24,841 bases of DNA from NCBI GenBank assembly GCA_002453315.1, contig DKGO01000158.1:1-24841 (forward strand), given 5' to 3'. Below, piece after piece: positions 17,265 to 24,841 of this stretch. The notes beneath the pieces are model-generated. The model did no database searches. It was not told where the DNA came from and was given only the letters and a program-made list of their open reading frames with translations. The DNA comes from Caryophanales bacterium UBA6768. GTDB taxonomy: Bacteria; Bacillota; Bacilli; Bacillales_D; Amphibacillaceae. The position numbers and the translations under genes were made by a program. The stretch's first letter is position 1, and the number at the start of each line of letters is the position of its first letter.

Positions 17265-18230
17265 TTATGAACGATTAGCACTAAGTAGTTCCTCAATCGT
17301 TCCTATCTTATAGTCTTTATCTTTTATTTCTTCAATCATTGTACCTAATCCTTCTGATACAACTTTTGTTGGATGCATTAAGATCGTTGCCCCTGGGTGG
17401 ATATTTGTTATAACGCGATTTATCATAACAGAAACAGATGGATTCTTCCAATCAATTGTATCGACGGTCCATAAAATAGTTTCCATGTTTAATTGACGAG
17501 CAATTTGAACAACTTTTTCATTAAAACTTCCACTAGGTGGAGCATACCATATAGGTTGGGCTTTTGTCATTGATTGTAAAATATGATTCGTTTGATCTAT
17601 TTGTTTTCTTTTTTCTGCATCAGAAATAGCTGCCATATTCGGATGATTATACGAATGATTACCGATTAGATGATTCTCCTCATCTATCATTTTTACAATT
17701 TCAGGGTGTTCTTTTGCCCATTTTCCTTCAATAAAGAAAGTCGCTTTTACATCGTGCTGGTCTAACGTTTTTAAAATTTGTGGGATATATTGCTCCCCCC
17801 ATGAAACATTGATAAGTAGCGCAATCATCTGTTTTTCCGGGTGTCCCCTATAAATGGGTGATGGGGGTAAATCTCGTAATGATTTTATCGGTTTAATTTC
17901 ATCAAAAACAATAAGTGATTCATTATACTCTTTTGATTCCTTCATATTTTGATATGATTTGTTAACATTTACTTGCCGCCCATTTCGTCCCGGTGTCTTT
18001 TTCCACACTCGGTCAATGTACGGCTCCTGTGCGTCTTCTTCTAAATATGGCGCACGTTTTTCAATTTGTGCGATGATCTCCGTCTTAGATTGTGGTGTTC
18101 TTTGAGCATCAACGTTCAAAACTTCATTATTAGTGGACATATTTGGAGAAAAGATTTTATAAAAAATAATCGAACAAAAAATAATAAGAATAACGACAAT
18201 ACCTATGTTAATTTTTTTCCTTTTAAACAA
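17265..18230 (-). CDS. ylxY: YlxY, polysaccharide deacetylase-like protein
   Basis: A 321-residue NodB-fold protein of the YlxY sporulation family. One membrane segment at 8-26 after KRKK marks a signal anchor, so the rest lies outside the membrane. The linker carries APYLEEDAQEPYIDRVWKK (about 60-78). NodB motif 1, normally TFDDG, reads LINVSWGEQ (139-147), so the usual catalytic and metal-binding Asp pair is missing. Motif 2 HSYNH (192-196) and WYAPPSGSFN (motif 3, RxPY/G-like) are recognisable. Loss of motif 1 also occurs in B. subtilis YlxY as I recall it, so deacetylase activity is doubtful. The start is TTG at 18230, after AGAGGTGA. A sigma-E-like promoter lies directly upstream. Confidence 0.9.
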   Translation of the reverse strand: MFKRKKINIGIVVILIIFCSIIFYKIFSPNMSTNNEVLNVDAQRTPQSKTEIIAQIEKRAPYLEEDAQEPYIDRVWKKTPGRNGRQVNVNKSYQNMKESKEYNESLIVFDEIKPIKSLRDLPPSPIYRGHPEKQMIALLINVSWGEQYIPQILKTLDQHDVKATFFIEGKWAKEHPEIVKMIDEENHLIGNHSYNHPNMAAISDAEKRKQIDQTNHILQSMTKAQPIWYAPPSGSFNEKVVQIARQLNMETILWTVDTIDWKNPSVSVMINRVITNIHPGATILMHPTKVVSEGLGTMIEEIKDKDYKIGTIEELLSANRS

Positions 18231-18252
18231 TGCTTGTTCACCTCTTTTTAAA

Positions 18253-18282
18253 AGTTTATGACAAAGGCGACAGGCATATGAA
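18253..18282 (-). promoter_or_regulatory. Candidate sigma-E (sporulation) promoter of ylxY
   Basis: The minus strand reads TTCATATG (18275-18282), 14 bases, then CATAAACT (18253-18260). This resembles the sigma-E consensus (-35 with CATATT, -10 CATACAAT) at the right spacing. Transcription would start just before the AGAGGTGA site. The match is by eye. Confidence 0.45.
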
Positions 18283-18432
18283 TAGGTTAACTTTTTTCGC
18301 TGAAAACGTGTTGGAGATTGTTTAAATTTCGTGATTTTTTTAATTATTGCAACGCAAGATCTTGTTGCACCAATTTTAGGATTTCAGTAGCTTAATATCC
18401 TTAACTGAAACATTTTGATATAATCTAGACAA

Positions 18433-18459
18433 CAAAAAAGAAACTGGCGTCCCAGTTTC
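18433..18459 (-). terminator. Terminator after pnp
   Basis: GAAACTGG and CCAGTTTC (18440-18447 and 18452-18459) form a perfect 8-pair stem with a 4-base loop, followed on the minus strand by TTTTTTG. It lies 30 bases after the pnp stop. Confidence 0.88.
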
Positions 18460-18488
18460 CGCTACAACCATCATATCATGTAAAACTA

Positions 18489-20612
18489 TTATGAACGTTG
18501 TTGTTTAATTTTTTCCTCATTGACTTTTCCATCTCGCAGTGCTGCCCTACGGGATAAATTTACACGACCTTGTTGATCGATTTCCTTTACCTTAACCATA
18601 ATCTCGTCACCGATTGCAACGACATCTTCGACTTTATTCGTTCTTTTATCCTGTAATTCAGAAATGTGAACAAGTCCATCTTTTCCTTTGAAAATTTCAA
18701 CGAAAGCACCAAATTTTTCAATGCGACGAACAGTCCCTAAATAAATTTCGCCAACTTCGACTTCGCGAACTAAATCTTCAATGATTCCTTTTGCTTTTTC
18801 GTTCATTGCTTCATCAGTAGAGGCAATAAATACTGTTCCATCTTGCTCAATATCAATTTTTACATTTGTCTCCTCAATTATCTGATTAATTTGTTTTCCA
18901 CTCGGTCCAATGACATCACGAATTTTATCAGGATTGATTTTCATCGTTATAATTTTTGGTGCATACTCGGATAATTGGGACTTCGGTTCTTTAATCGTAT
19001 TTAACATTGATTCTAGAATAGTCATCCTGCCAATTTTGGCCTGTTCCAAAGACTCTTGTAAAATTTCTTTCGATAAACCATCAATTTTAATATCCATTTG
19101 TAAGGCTGTGATACCTTTTTCGGTACCAGCTACTTTAAAATCCATGTCACCTAATGCATCTTCTAGACCTTGAATATCAGATAAAATCGAATAATTATCC
19201 CCTGTTTTCACAAGCCCCATGGCAATTCCCGCCACTGGTGCTTTAATCGGTACCCCCGCATCCATCATGGCTAATGTACTTGCACAAATACTAGCCTGGG
19301 AGGATGAACCATTTGATTCTAACACCTCAGAAACGACACGAATCGTATATGGAAATGTTTCATCAGATGGAATCACTTTTTCTAATGCTCTTTCACCTAA
19401 TGCACCGTGGCCAATTTCACGTCGACCTGGCCCTCGGATTGGTCCCGTTTCACCGACACTAAATTGTGGAAAATTGTAGTGATGCATGAATCGTTTCGAT
19501 TCTTCCAAATCAAGTCCATCTAAAATTTGTACGTCACCTAATGCACCTAGCGTACAAACACTTAACACTTGAGTTTGTCCTCGAGTAAATAAACCTGAAC
19601 CATGAGTTCTTGGCAAAATGCTTACACGGGAGGACAAAGGCCTAATTTCATCAATTTTGCGACCGTCAGGACGCACTTTTTCATCCGTAATAAGGCGTCT
19701 AACTTCGTCTTTCATCATGTCATCAAAAATAGCTTTTACTTGTAATTGGACTTCTTCTTCCGCCTCTTCATAATGAGCCAATGCCTCCTCTTTTACTGCA
19801 TCAACAGCATCTTCTCGGGCATGTTTTTCTTTCGTTTGAATCGCATTAACTAGTTTTTCTTTAATGAAACCACTGACTTCTGTAAATAAGTCTTCATCTA
19901 GTTGGAAAACTTTTATGTCACTTTTTTCAACATTTAAGCTCTTCACAATATCCTCTTGAAATTCAACTAAGCGAACGATTTCATCATGAGCAAACATGAT
20001 TGCATCTAAAATGATGTCCTCTGATAATTCTTCTGCTCCAGCCTCCACCATGTTAATGCCATCTTTCGGTCCAGCAACTGTAATGTCTAAATCACTTTTT
20101 CCTTGCTCGTCAATTGATGGGTTAAGAATAAATTCACCATTAACTCGTCCGACATTAATTCCGGCAATCGGTCCATCAAACGGAATATCTGAAATCGATA
20201 AAGCAATAGAGGATCCTAGCATTGCGGCAATTTCCGATGAGCAGTCTTGATCAACACTCATTACTGTGCTAATGACCTGCACTTCGTTTCTAAACCCTTC
20301 CGGAAAAAGTGGACGGATTGGACGGTCAATTAAACGGGATGCTAAAATAGCTTTTTCACTTGGTCTTCCTTCACGTTTTATAAATCCACCTGGAATTTTA
20401 CCGACAGCATATAATCTTTCCTCGTAGTTAACGGTTAACGGAAAAAATGGTAAATCCTTTGGTTCCTTTGATGCTGTCACTGTAGACAGTACGGTTGTAT
20501 CTCCATAATGAACCATACAGGCACCATTTGCTTGTTTGGCATATTCGCCAATTTCAACGGTCAATTTATTTCCATTAATCGTTGTTGAAAATGTGTATGT
20601 TTGTCCTTCCAT
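18489..20612 (-). CDS. pnp: Polyribonucleotide nucleotidyltransferase (PNPase)
   Basis: PNPase degrades RNA from the 3' end with phosphate, works with RNase Y (rny, at the other end of this window) in mRNA decay, and in B. subtilis affects competence. The 707 residues (B. subtilis 705) contain two RNase PH domains separated by a helical domain (about 240-310), the [13 protein letters not shown] and [15 protein letters not shown] segments of the second RNase PH core, and the catalytic-site stretch [23 protein letters not shown] domain with GPSG (about 570) and an S1 domain (about 620-690, [16 protein letters not shown]) follow. The ATG at 20612 lies nine bases after AAGGGAG. Terminators bracket the gene, so it is probably expressed from its own promoter. 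Confidence 0.97.
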   Translation of the reverse strand: MEGQTYTFSTTINGNKLTVEIGEYAKQANGACMVHYGDTTVLSTVTASKEPKDLPFFPLTVNYEERLYAVGKIPGGFIKREGRPSEKAILASRLIDRPIRPLFPEGFRNEVQVISTVMSVDQDCSSEIAAMLGSSIALSISDIPFDGPIAGINVGRVNGEFILNPSIDEQGKSDLDITVAGPKDGINMVEAGAEELSEDIILDAIMFAHDEIVRLVEFQEDIVKSLNVEKSDIKVFQLDEDLFTEVSGFIKEKLVNAIQTKEKHAREDAVDAVKEEALAHYEEAEEEVQLQVKAIFDDMMKDEVRRLITDEKVRPDGRKIDEIRPLSSRVSILPRTHGSGLFTRGQTQVLSVCTLGALGDVQILDGLDLEESKRFMHHYNFPQFSVGETGPIRGPGRREIGHGALGERALEKVIPSDETFPYTIRVVSEVLESNGSSSQASICASTLAMMDAGVPIKAPVAGIAMGLVKTGDNYSILSDIQGLEDALGDMDFKVAGTEKGITALQMDIKIDGLSKEILQESLEQAKIGRMTILESMLNTIKEPKSQLSEYAPKIITMKINPDKIRDVIGPSGKQINQIIEETNVKIDIEQDGTVFIASTDEAMNEKAKGIIEDLVREVEVGEIYLGTVRRIEKFGAFVEIFKGKDGLVHISELQDKRTNKVEDVVAIGDEIMVKVKEIDQQGRVNLSRRAALRDGKVNEEKIKQQRS

Positions 20613-20648
20613 CTTTTAAACTCCCTTCTAAGTTACATTTAATAATCA

Positions 20649-20677
20649 ATTTTATCATCTTAATTCAACCTGCTAAA
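20649..20677 (-). promoter_or_regulatory. Weak promoter candidate for pnp
   Basis: TAAAAT (20649-20654, minus strand) is preceded by TTAGCA at 16 or TTTAGC at 17 bases. It lies between the rpsO terminator and pnp, where a promoter is expected. Confidence 0.3.
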
Positions 20678-20695
20678 ATTTTAATTATTGATGAA

Positions 20696-20722
20696 GAAAA
20701 AGCAGGATTTCTCCTGCTTTTT
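20696..20722 (-). terminator. Terminator after rpsO
   Basis: AGCAGGA (20701-20707) and TCCTGCT (20712-20718) form a perfect stem with a 4-base loop, extended by flanking A/T pairs, and followed on the minus strand by TTTTTC. It starts six bases after the rpsO stop. Confidence 0.9.
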
Positions 20723-20728
20723 ACAATG

Positions 20729-20998
20729 TTATCGACGCAAACCAAGTTTTTGGATTAAATCCCGGTAACGAATAACATCTTTTTTACGTAAGTAATTTAA
20801 TAAATTACGGCGTCTCCCGACCATTTTTAATAAACCACGACGTGAATGATGATCCTTACTATGAGTACGCAAATGATCATTTAAATTATTAATTTCATCT
20901 GTTAAAATAGCAATTTGAACTTCTGGAGATCCAGTATCATTGTCATGAACTTTGAATTCATTAATAATTTCCGTTTTTCGCTCTTTTGAAATAGACAT
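20729..20998 (-). CDS. rpsO: 30S ribosomal protein S15
   Basis: S15 is a primary 16S rRNA binding protein that organises the central domain of the 30S subunit. The 89 residues match the family length. The conserved segments [22 protein letters not shown] (split at about 22-43), [25 protein letters not shown] and the C-terminal [13 protein letters not shown] are all intact. The ATG at 20998 follows a strong GGAGGTGG site. Monocistronic expression is suggested by the downstream terminator and the structured leader upstream. Confidence 0.98.
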   Translation of the reverse strand: MSISKERKTEIINEFKVHDNDTGSPEVQIAILTDEINNLNDHLRTHSKDHHSRRGLLKMVGRRRNLLNYLRKKDVIRYRDLIQKLGLRR

Positions 20999-21002
20999 CA
21001 GT

Positions 21003-21105
21003 GGCCCACCTCCTATAAATTAAAATAAGCCCCATTCCCTTAGCAGACGTTGGAGAATCGTTTTGCCAAGCGAAGGTTTCGCATCTTTAAGAGTAACTTG
21101 TTTAT
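21003..21105 (-). promoter_or_regulatory. Possible structured rpsO leader (S15 autoregulation)
   Basis: The minus-strand leader before rpsO contains GCGAA-ACC-TTCGC and, further on, GATTCTC paired to GGGAAT(G) around a 15-base spacer, then GGGGCTTA and the AGGAGGTGGGCC ribosome site. Bacillaceae rpsO messages are known to carry S15-binding leaders with branched structure. I cannot fold it here, so membership in a described leader class is unproved. Confidence 0.35.
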
Positions 21106-21651
21106 AAAAAAAATGCAAGGTAAAAGGGTATAGATTTGTTGCCTAAGTGAAAATGATTTGTAAAAGAATTTGGGAAAAGTTAAAACAATTGCTTATTAAT
21201 CATCCACTTACAATTAATATAACTATATATAAAAAAACAAGTGCCCCTATAACTGAATTCTGTTGGTTATTTATATTTACCCGTCTGCAATCGAATTCTG
21301 ATGTATATAAACTAATCATAGCCTCCTTCAGCTTCGGGAAATTTAATATACTTCTTTTTAAGCTTTAGCTTGTCAACTACGTAATTTCACAATTCGAGAA
21401 ATTGCTTCGTATCATTTGTTGGGTCACAATATTTTCTTATTGAATGGGTGAATGTTTCATCATCGATAATAATGTTCCATTCGGTTTCCTCAAAAGATCC
21501 TGAATCACACTAGTGTTGATGCTACTTTATCCACTCAGTTTTTAGTATATTCAATCAAATATACGAGTACAAGTTAAATAAATTCCCTTACACACTTATC
21601 CTTGAATTTTCATAATGTATAGTAATTTCGAAAAAAGGGAGTGTGGCTTGT
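21106..21651. other. AT-rich intergenic region rpsO-permease with possible gene debris
   Basis: Apart from the decayed frame at 21312-21509, I see no gene here. Two similar words, AACTGAATTCTGTTGG (about 21257) and ATCGAATTCTGATG (about 21290), occur 33 bases apart. The permease start is preceded by AAAAAAGGGAG. The permease promoter should lie between about 21540 and 21630, but no good -35/-10 pair stands out. Confidence 0.5.
21312..21509 (-). pseudogene. Possible decayed reading frame, unrecognised
   Basis: On the minus strand one frame runs 40 codons from 21509 to a TGA at 21387-21389, then continues 24 codons to TAG at 21312. The implied peptide (for example EETEWNIIIDDETFTHSI, then RKYCDPTNDTKQFLEL, TGA, NYVVDKLKLKKKYIKFPEAE) has a soluble, charged composition typical of real protein, with no start codon and ribosome site at its head; stops appear further upstream. 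It looks like the C-terminal remnant of a lost gene. The family is not recognised and chance cannot be excluded. Confidence 0.3.
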
Positions 21652-23076
21652 GTGATAACACTTGCACATTGGTTATATTTAGGTGGAACGTTGTTCATAA
21701 TTGGGACGATGCTGTTCAGGAGAAACGTAGTCGTACCTGCGATTGCTTCTACATTTCTCGTTTGTTTATTTTATTCTTCCTCAATGGGGATAGCATTGCA
21801 ATCAACTTTCCGTGCTAGTTTAGTGGCGGCAAGTTCTTTATTTGATATTTTCTTAATTATTGCCGTCATGACAGCCCTATTAAGTGCACTAAAAGACTTA
21901 GGTGCTGATCAAAAGATGATATTACCATTTCAACAAGTGATGCGAAATGGTCATATTTCTTTTTTAGTATTAATTATCGTTACGTATGCTATATCCATGT
22001 TTTTCTGGCCAACTCCAGCAGTGCCTTTAGTTGGTGCAATATTAATACCAGTAGCTGTACGTGCGGGTTTACCACCGATTGGGGCAGGGATTGCAATTTC
22101 GTTGGCGGGGCAAGGAATGGCACTTTCCTCAGACTATATTATTCAAATTGCACCGACATTGAGTGCAGCGCCGGGCGACTTATCAGTCAGTATGGTATCT
22201 GACCGGGGACTAATTTTATCGATTGTAACCGGTGTCGTTGCGATTGGTTTAGCCTACTTGATGTTACGTAAACAAATCCAAAAGCCTTCTGAATTACATT
22301 TACAGAAATGGGAAAAGGATGGAATGGATGATGCTAATAAAAAAGCAACAAAAATTGAAACTCCAACAGTAGCAAAGATCAAAAAAGCGAAGTTATTCGC
22401 CATTGTTGTTCCATTAGTTTTTTTAGGAATTGTTAGTTATATGGTTTATGCAAAAGTAGCAGCGGTTACAGATATTGAAGGTGGTGAAGGGGCTGCATTA
22501 ATTGGTGGTGGAGCATTACTTTTATTACTCTTTGCCACATTTTCCAATGATAGAAAACGTGCATTAGAAAAGGTAAGTAACTATATTATTGAAGGACTTG
22601 TATTTGCATTTAAAGCGATGGGGATTGTTTTACCAATTGCCGGTTTCTTCTTTTTGGGTAATGATGAAACAGCAGCCCAAATACTTGGCATGTCAGACGA
22701 TGCACCTGCTTTTTTATTTGATTTAATTGTTGCCGGTGAAGGATTTATTCCACAATATCCAATTTTTGCTGCATTCGGGATTCTCATTATTGGGATGATT
22801 TCTGGTCTTGATGGTTCCGGTTTTTCCGGATTACCTTTAACTGGGGCATTAGCAGCTCCACTTGGTACAACGATGGGTATGGAGCCCGAAACAATGGCAG
22901 CTATTGGTCAGATGGGGGCTATTTGGGTTGGTGGTGGAACATTAATCGCCTGGTCCTCACTTGTTGCTGTAGCAGGTTTTGCTAAGGTTCCCGTCATGGA
23001 ACTCGTCAGAAAAAGTTTTTTTCCTGTCGTGATTGGTTTATTAGCCTCAACCATATTCGCGATAATATTTTTATAA
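21652..23076 (+). CDS. Polytopic membrane permease, substrate unknown
   Basis: This 474-residue protein has about 11-12 hydrophobic segments in two halves, separated by a charged cytoplasmic-type loop at about 206-245 (KKATKIETPTVAKIKKAK). Each half has a Pro/Gly-rich re-entrant-like stretch: FWPTPAVPLVGAILIP (about 118-133), and SGLDGSGFSGLPLTGALAAP near the C-terminus. This two-fold plan resembles the ion transporter superfamily (GntP, DcuC, TRAP large subunits), suggesting uptake of an organic anion, but I cannot name the substrate. I chose the GTG at 21652, eight bases after AAGGGAG; the GTG at 21643 is too close. It is the only intact plus-strand gene here, between rpsO and ribF, which are neighbours in B. 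subtilis. Confidence 0.8.
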   Translation: MITLAHWLYLGGTLFIIGTMLFRRNVVVPAIASTFLVCLFYSSSMGIALQSTFRASLVAASSLFDIFLIIAVMTALLSALKDLGADQKMILPFQQVMRNGHISFLVLIIVTYAISMFFWPTPAVPLVGAILIPVAVRAGLPPIGAGIAISLAGQGMALSSDYIIQIAPTLSAAPGDLSVSMVSDRGLILSIVTGVVAIGLAYLMLRKQIQKPSELHLQKWEKDGMDDANKKATKIETPTVAKIKKAKLFAIVVPLVFLGIVSYMVYAKVAAVTDIEGGEGAALIGGGALLLLLFATFSNDRKRALEKVSNYIIEGLVFAFKAMGIVLPIAGFFFLGNDETAAQILGMSDDAPAFLFDLIVAGEGFIPQYPIFAAFGILIIGMISGLDGSGFSGLPLTGALAAPLGTTMGMEPETMAAIGQMGAIWVGGGTLIAWSSLVAVAGFAKVPVMELVRKSFFPVVIGLLASTIFAIIFL

Positions 23077-23077
23077 A

Positions 23078-23110
23078 AATAAGACCTTCGTCATGGAGGT
23101 CTTTTATAAT
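23078..23110. terminator. Bidirectional terminator between the permease and ribF
   Basis: AAGACCT (23081-23087) and AGGTCTT (23097-23103) form a perfect 7-pair stem. The plus side continues TTTATAAT and the minus side ATTTTTAT, so it can end both the permease transcript and the converging truB-ribF transcript. Confidence 0.8.
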
Positions 23111-23141
23111 GTTATTTAATACGGGCTGTCTTTGAAATATC

Positions 23142-24077
23142 TTAAGAAAAATATTCTCTTACCGTTTGTACATCGATTTGTAATTGGGCAATGATTTCCT
23201 CTATGCCATTAAATTTCTTTTCTTCTCTAATTTGTTTAAACCATTCGACATGAATATATTCACCATAAATATCTTCATTAAAGTCTAACATATAAACCTC
23301 TAAAGAAGGGGCTGTTTTTCCTTCTATAAATGTCGGAATCACCCCTAAATTGGCGGCTCCATTGTGTACTTTATCACGGACATTTACCTTTACTGCATAA
23401 ACCCCCTGTTTAGGAAGAATACTGGCCTCATTCAATTCAATGTTTGCAGTCGGGAAACCAATCGTTCTTCCTCGTTGATCACCCACAATCACCCTACCTG
23501 AAGTGACAAATGGCCTTCCGAGTAATTTTCCTACCTGTTCTGTTTCTCCCTCAGAAAGCAATTGTCTAATGACCGTTGAACTTACCTTTTCACCATCAAT
23601 TTCTAATTTATTTACCGTTGTAGTCTGAAGTTCCTTAGGAGCATATGTAGAAATATTTTGCATGTTACCCGCCCCTTTAAAACCAAATGTAAAATCGAAA
23701 CCGGCCACCAAATGGGTCACTTTTAATTCTGTCACAAAATGTTGTAAAAATTGTTCTGGGGATAAGTTCGATAATTCTCGATTAAATGTAACGATGAAAA
23801 CCCGGTCAACACCAAGTTTTTCTAATAAATAAAGTTTTTGTTGATTGGATGTTATATATTGGACCGTTTTCTTCGCATTACTTAAAATAACAGATGGATG
23901 TGGATAAAATGTAATGACAGCACTTAATTTATTTGATTCCTTTGCTTTATCTATTGCTGTTTGAATGACTTTTTGATGACCTAGATGAAGTCCATCAAAA
24001 AATCCAATAGCTGCAACGGTTTCCGTAATTTTACTTTTTTCAATTAGCTCAGGATAGGTCAATTCAAATACTTCCAT
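23142..24077 (-). CDS. ribF: Bifunctional riboflavin kinase/FAD synthetase
   Basis: RibF (RibC in B. subtilis) converts riboflavin to FMN and then FAD. The N-terminal FAD synthetase domain (about 1-180) has the nucleotidyltransferase motif GFFDGLHLGH at 25-34 and SSTVIRQLLSEG at 166-177. The C-terminal riboflavin kinase domain starts near 188 with RPFVTSGRVIVGDQRGR and has the PTAN motif at 209-212. The 311 residues are the normal length. The ATG at 24077 follows the truB TAA directly, with AAGGTGGA upstream inside truB, so translation is coupled. No FMN riboswitch precedes it within the visible operon. Confidence 0.96.
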   Translation of the reverse strand: MEVFELTYPELIEKSKITETVAAIGFFDGLHLGHQKVIQTAIDKAKESNKLSAVITFYPHPSVILSNAKKTVQYITSNQQKLYLLEKLGVDRVFIVTFNRELSNLSPEQFLQHFVTELKVTHLVAGFDFTFGFKGAGNMQNISTYAPKELQTTTVNKLEIDGEKVSSTVIRQLLSEGETEQVGKLLGRPFVTSGRVIVGDQRGRTIGFPTANIELNEASILPKQGVYAVKVNVRDKVHNGAANLGVIPTFIEGKTAPSLEVYMLDFNEDIYGEYIHVEWFKQIREEKKFNGIEEIIAQLQIDVQTVREYFS

Positions 24078-24841
24078 TTAGTCCACCTTCTCTTTATGTG
24101 TATTAAATACACGAATTGGTTTCATTTTATTATCGTCGCTCACTCGTCTTTCATAAATGGCTAAAACCTGTTGTTGATACATTGCCTTAAAGATATTTGA
24201 TTGTGTTCCTAGATTTTCTGGAAAAGGAAGTTTTTGTCCATGAAGTATTTTAATTTTTAATCGTTCATCCACTTGCCATGTAGGAATATGATTGAGCATC
24301 TCTTTAATTGGAATAACTATTTGGTTCATTTTTTGTTCATGAATAGCTCGCTTAATCTCTTCAAATGATATTGTGTCTTTTAGTTTAACAGCATCAGTTT
24401 CAATGCGTTTTAAATCACCCATATGTGCCGGATACCCGAGGGCTTTACCAATATCAACACAAAGAGTTCTAATATATGTACCCTTAGAACAACTTATACG
24501 AATTGAAAAAGTATTAGTTGAATTTTCGTCTTCCCTTTTTTTAAGTTGTAATAATTCATGTATTGTCACTTGTCGAATTGGTCTTTCAACAGGAATATTA
24601 TCTCGGGCATATTCGTATAATTTTCTCCCTTTTACTTTGACCGCTGAATACATTGGTGGAATCTGTGTTATTTCCCCGGTAAATGATTGTAAAACATGAT
24701 CAATTTCATCCTCCGTGGGGGGAATGTCAATTTCCCTTTGGTCAACTATTTTACCCTCAGCATCTTCGGTCGTTGTTGCAGTTCCTAAGAAAACTGTTGC
24801 TATATATTCTTTTTTTAACGAAGATAAAAATGGGATGATTT
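24078..24841 (-). CDS. truB: tRNA pseudouridine-55 synthase, C-terminal 253 residues (partial)
   Basis: TruB makes pseudouridine 55 in the T-loop of tRNAs. The frame is open to the right window edge, so the N-terminus with the catalytic Asp motif is outside. Visible in order are IIPFLSSLKKEYIATVFLG, TTTEDAEGKIVDQREI, the QIPPMYSAVKVKGRKLYEYAR segment (conserved in TruB), and SCSKGTYIRTLCVDIGKALG with the motif CSKGTYIRTL that is diagnostic of the family. The C-terminal part (VDERLKIKILHGQKLPF) resembles a PUA-like domain. It ends at TAA 24078-24080, immediately before ribF. Confidence 0.95.
   Translation of the reverse strand, partial: IIPFLSSLKKEYIATVFLGTATTTEDAEGKIVDQREIDIPPTEDEIDHVLQSFTGEITQIPPMYSAVKVKGRKLYEYARDNIPVERPIRQVTIHELLQLKKREDENSTNTFSIRISCSKGTYIRTLCVDIGKALGYPAHMGDLKRIETDAVKLKDTISFEEIKRAIHEQKMNQIVIPIKEMLNHIPTWQVDERLKIKILHGQKLPFPENLGTQSNIFKAMYQQQVLAIYERRVSDDNKMKPIRVFNTHKEKVD

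Noticed and set aside
18082..18410. Inverted repeats near 18350-18410 (TGCAAC/GTTGCA, and TTTCAGT/ACTGAAA around a 15-base loop) as a mobile element
   Set aside because: They lie in a short gap between the pnp terminator and the ylxY promoter, with no flanking duplication, transposase or second copy in the window.
21147..21368. 73-codon plus-strand frame upstream of the permease
   Set aside because: No ribosome binding site and low-complexity AT-rich composition; the opposite strand holds the more protein-like remnant.
1..24841. CRISPR array, tRNA/rRNA genes, phage or defence island, toxin-antitoxin pair
   Set aside because: No regularly spaced repeats, no cloverleaf or rRNA-like sequence, and no phage or defence-type proteins were seen; nearly all coding DNA belongs to conserved Bacillaceae genes.

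Overview
This window is a stretch of core chromosome from a low-GC, endospore-forming Firmicute of the family Bacillaceae. The gene order on the minus strand, read from the right end, is truB-ribF-(permease)-rpsO-pnp-ylxY-mlpA-ymxH-asd-tepA-spoIIIE-ymfF-ymfH-ymfI-ymfJ-(small membrane gene)-ymfK-rodZ-pgsA-cinA-recA-rny. This is essentially the ylx/ymf region of Bacillus subtilis. AT-rich intergenic DNA, AGGAGG-type ribosome binding sites, frequent TTG/GTG starts, and sporulation genes (spoIIIE, ymxH, ylxY) support the assignment. A halophilic or alkaliphilic Oceanobacillus/Virgibacillus-type genus is possible, but that is inference.

Right part (about 18.2-24.8 kb): pseudouridine synthase TruB (N-terminus outside the window) and FAD synthetase RibF, then S15 (rpsO), PNPase (pnp) and the YlxY deacetylase-like protein. 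Between ribF and rpsO lies a plus-strand gene for a polytopic permease, with about 0.6 kb of AT-rich DNA that holds what looks like a decayed minus-strand reading frame.

Middle part (about 10.5-17.3 kb): M16 peptidase MlpA, YmxH, aspartate-semialdehyde dehydrogenase, the ClpP-like protease TepA and the DNA translocase SpoIIIE. Several genes usual at this locus in B. subtilis (dpaA/dpaB, dapG, dapA, rnjB) are missing here. A small plus-strand membrane-protein frame interrupted by one TGA sits between asd and tepA, and 0.5 kb between tepA and spoIIIE is empty.

Left part (1-10.5 kb): the M16-like pair YmfF/YmfH, SDR protein YmfI, DUF3243 protein YmfJ, an unrecognised 66-residue membrane protein, the ACT/P-loop protein YmfK, the cell-shape protein RodZ, phosphatidylglycerophosphate synthase PgsA, CinA, RecA with a LexA-type operator, and the N-terminal 300 residues of RNase Y.

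Most genes are co-directional and tightly spaced, split into transcription units by clear hairpin-plus-T-run terminators after rpsO, pnp, ymxH, ymfJ, the small membrane gene and ribF. I found no CRISPR array, tRNA, rRNA, intact insertion sequence or phage gene, and no convincing new multi-gene system. The observations most worth a second look are the TGA-interrupted small gene, the permease insertion with adjacent gene debris, the gene losses around asd/tepA, and a few RNA leader or hairpin structures.
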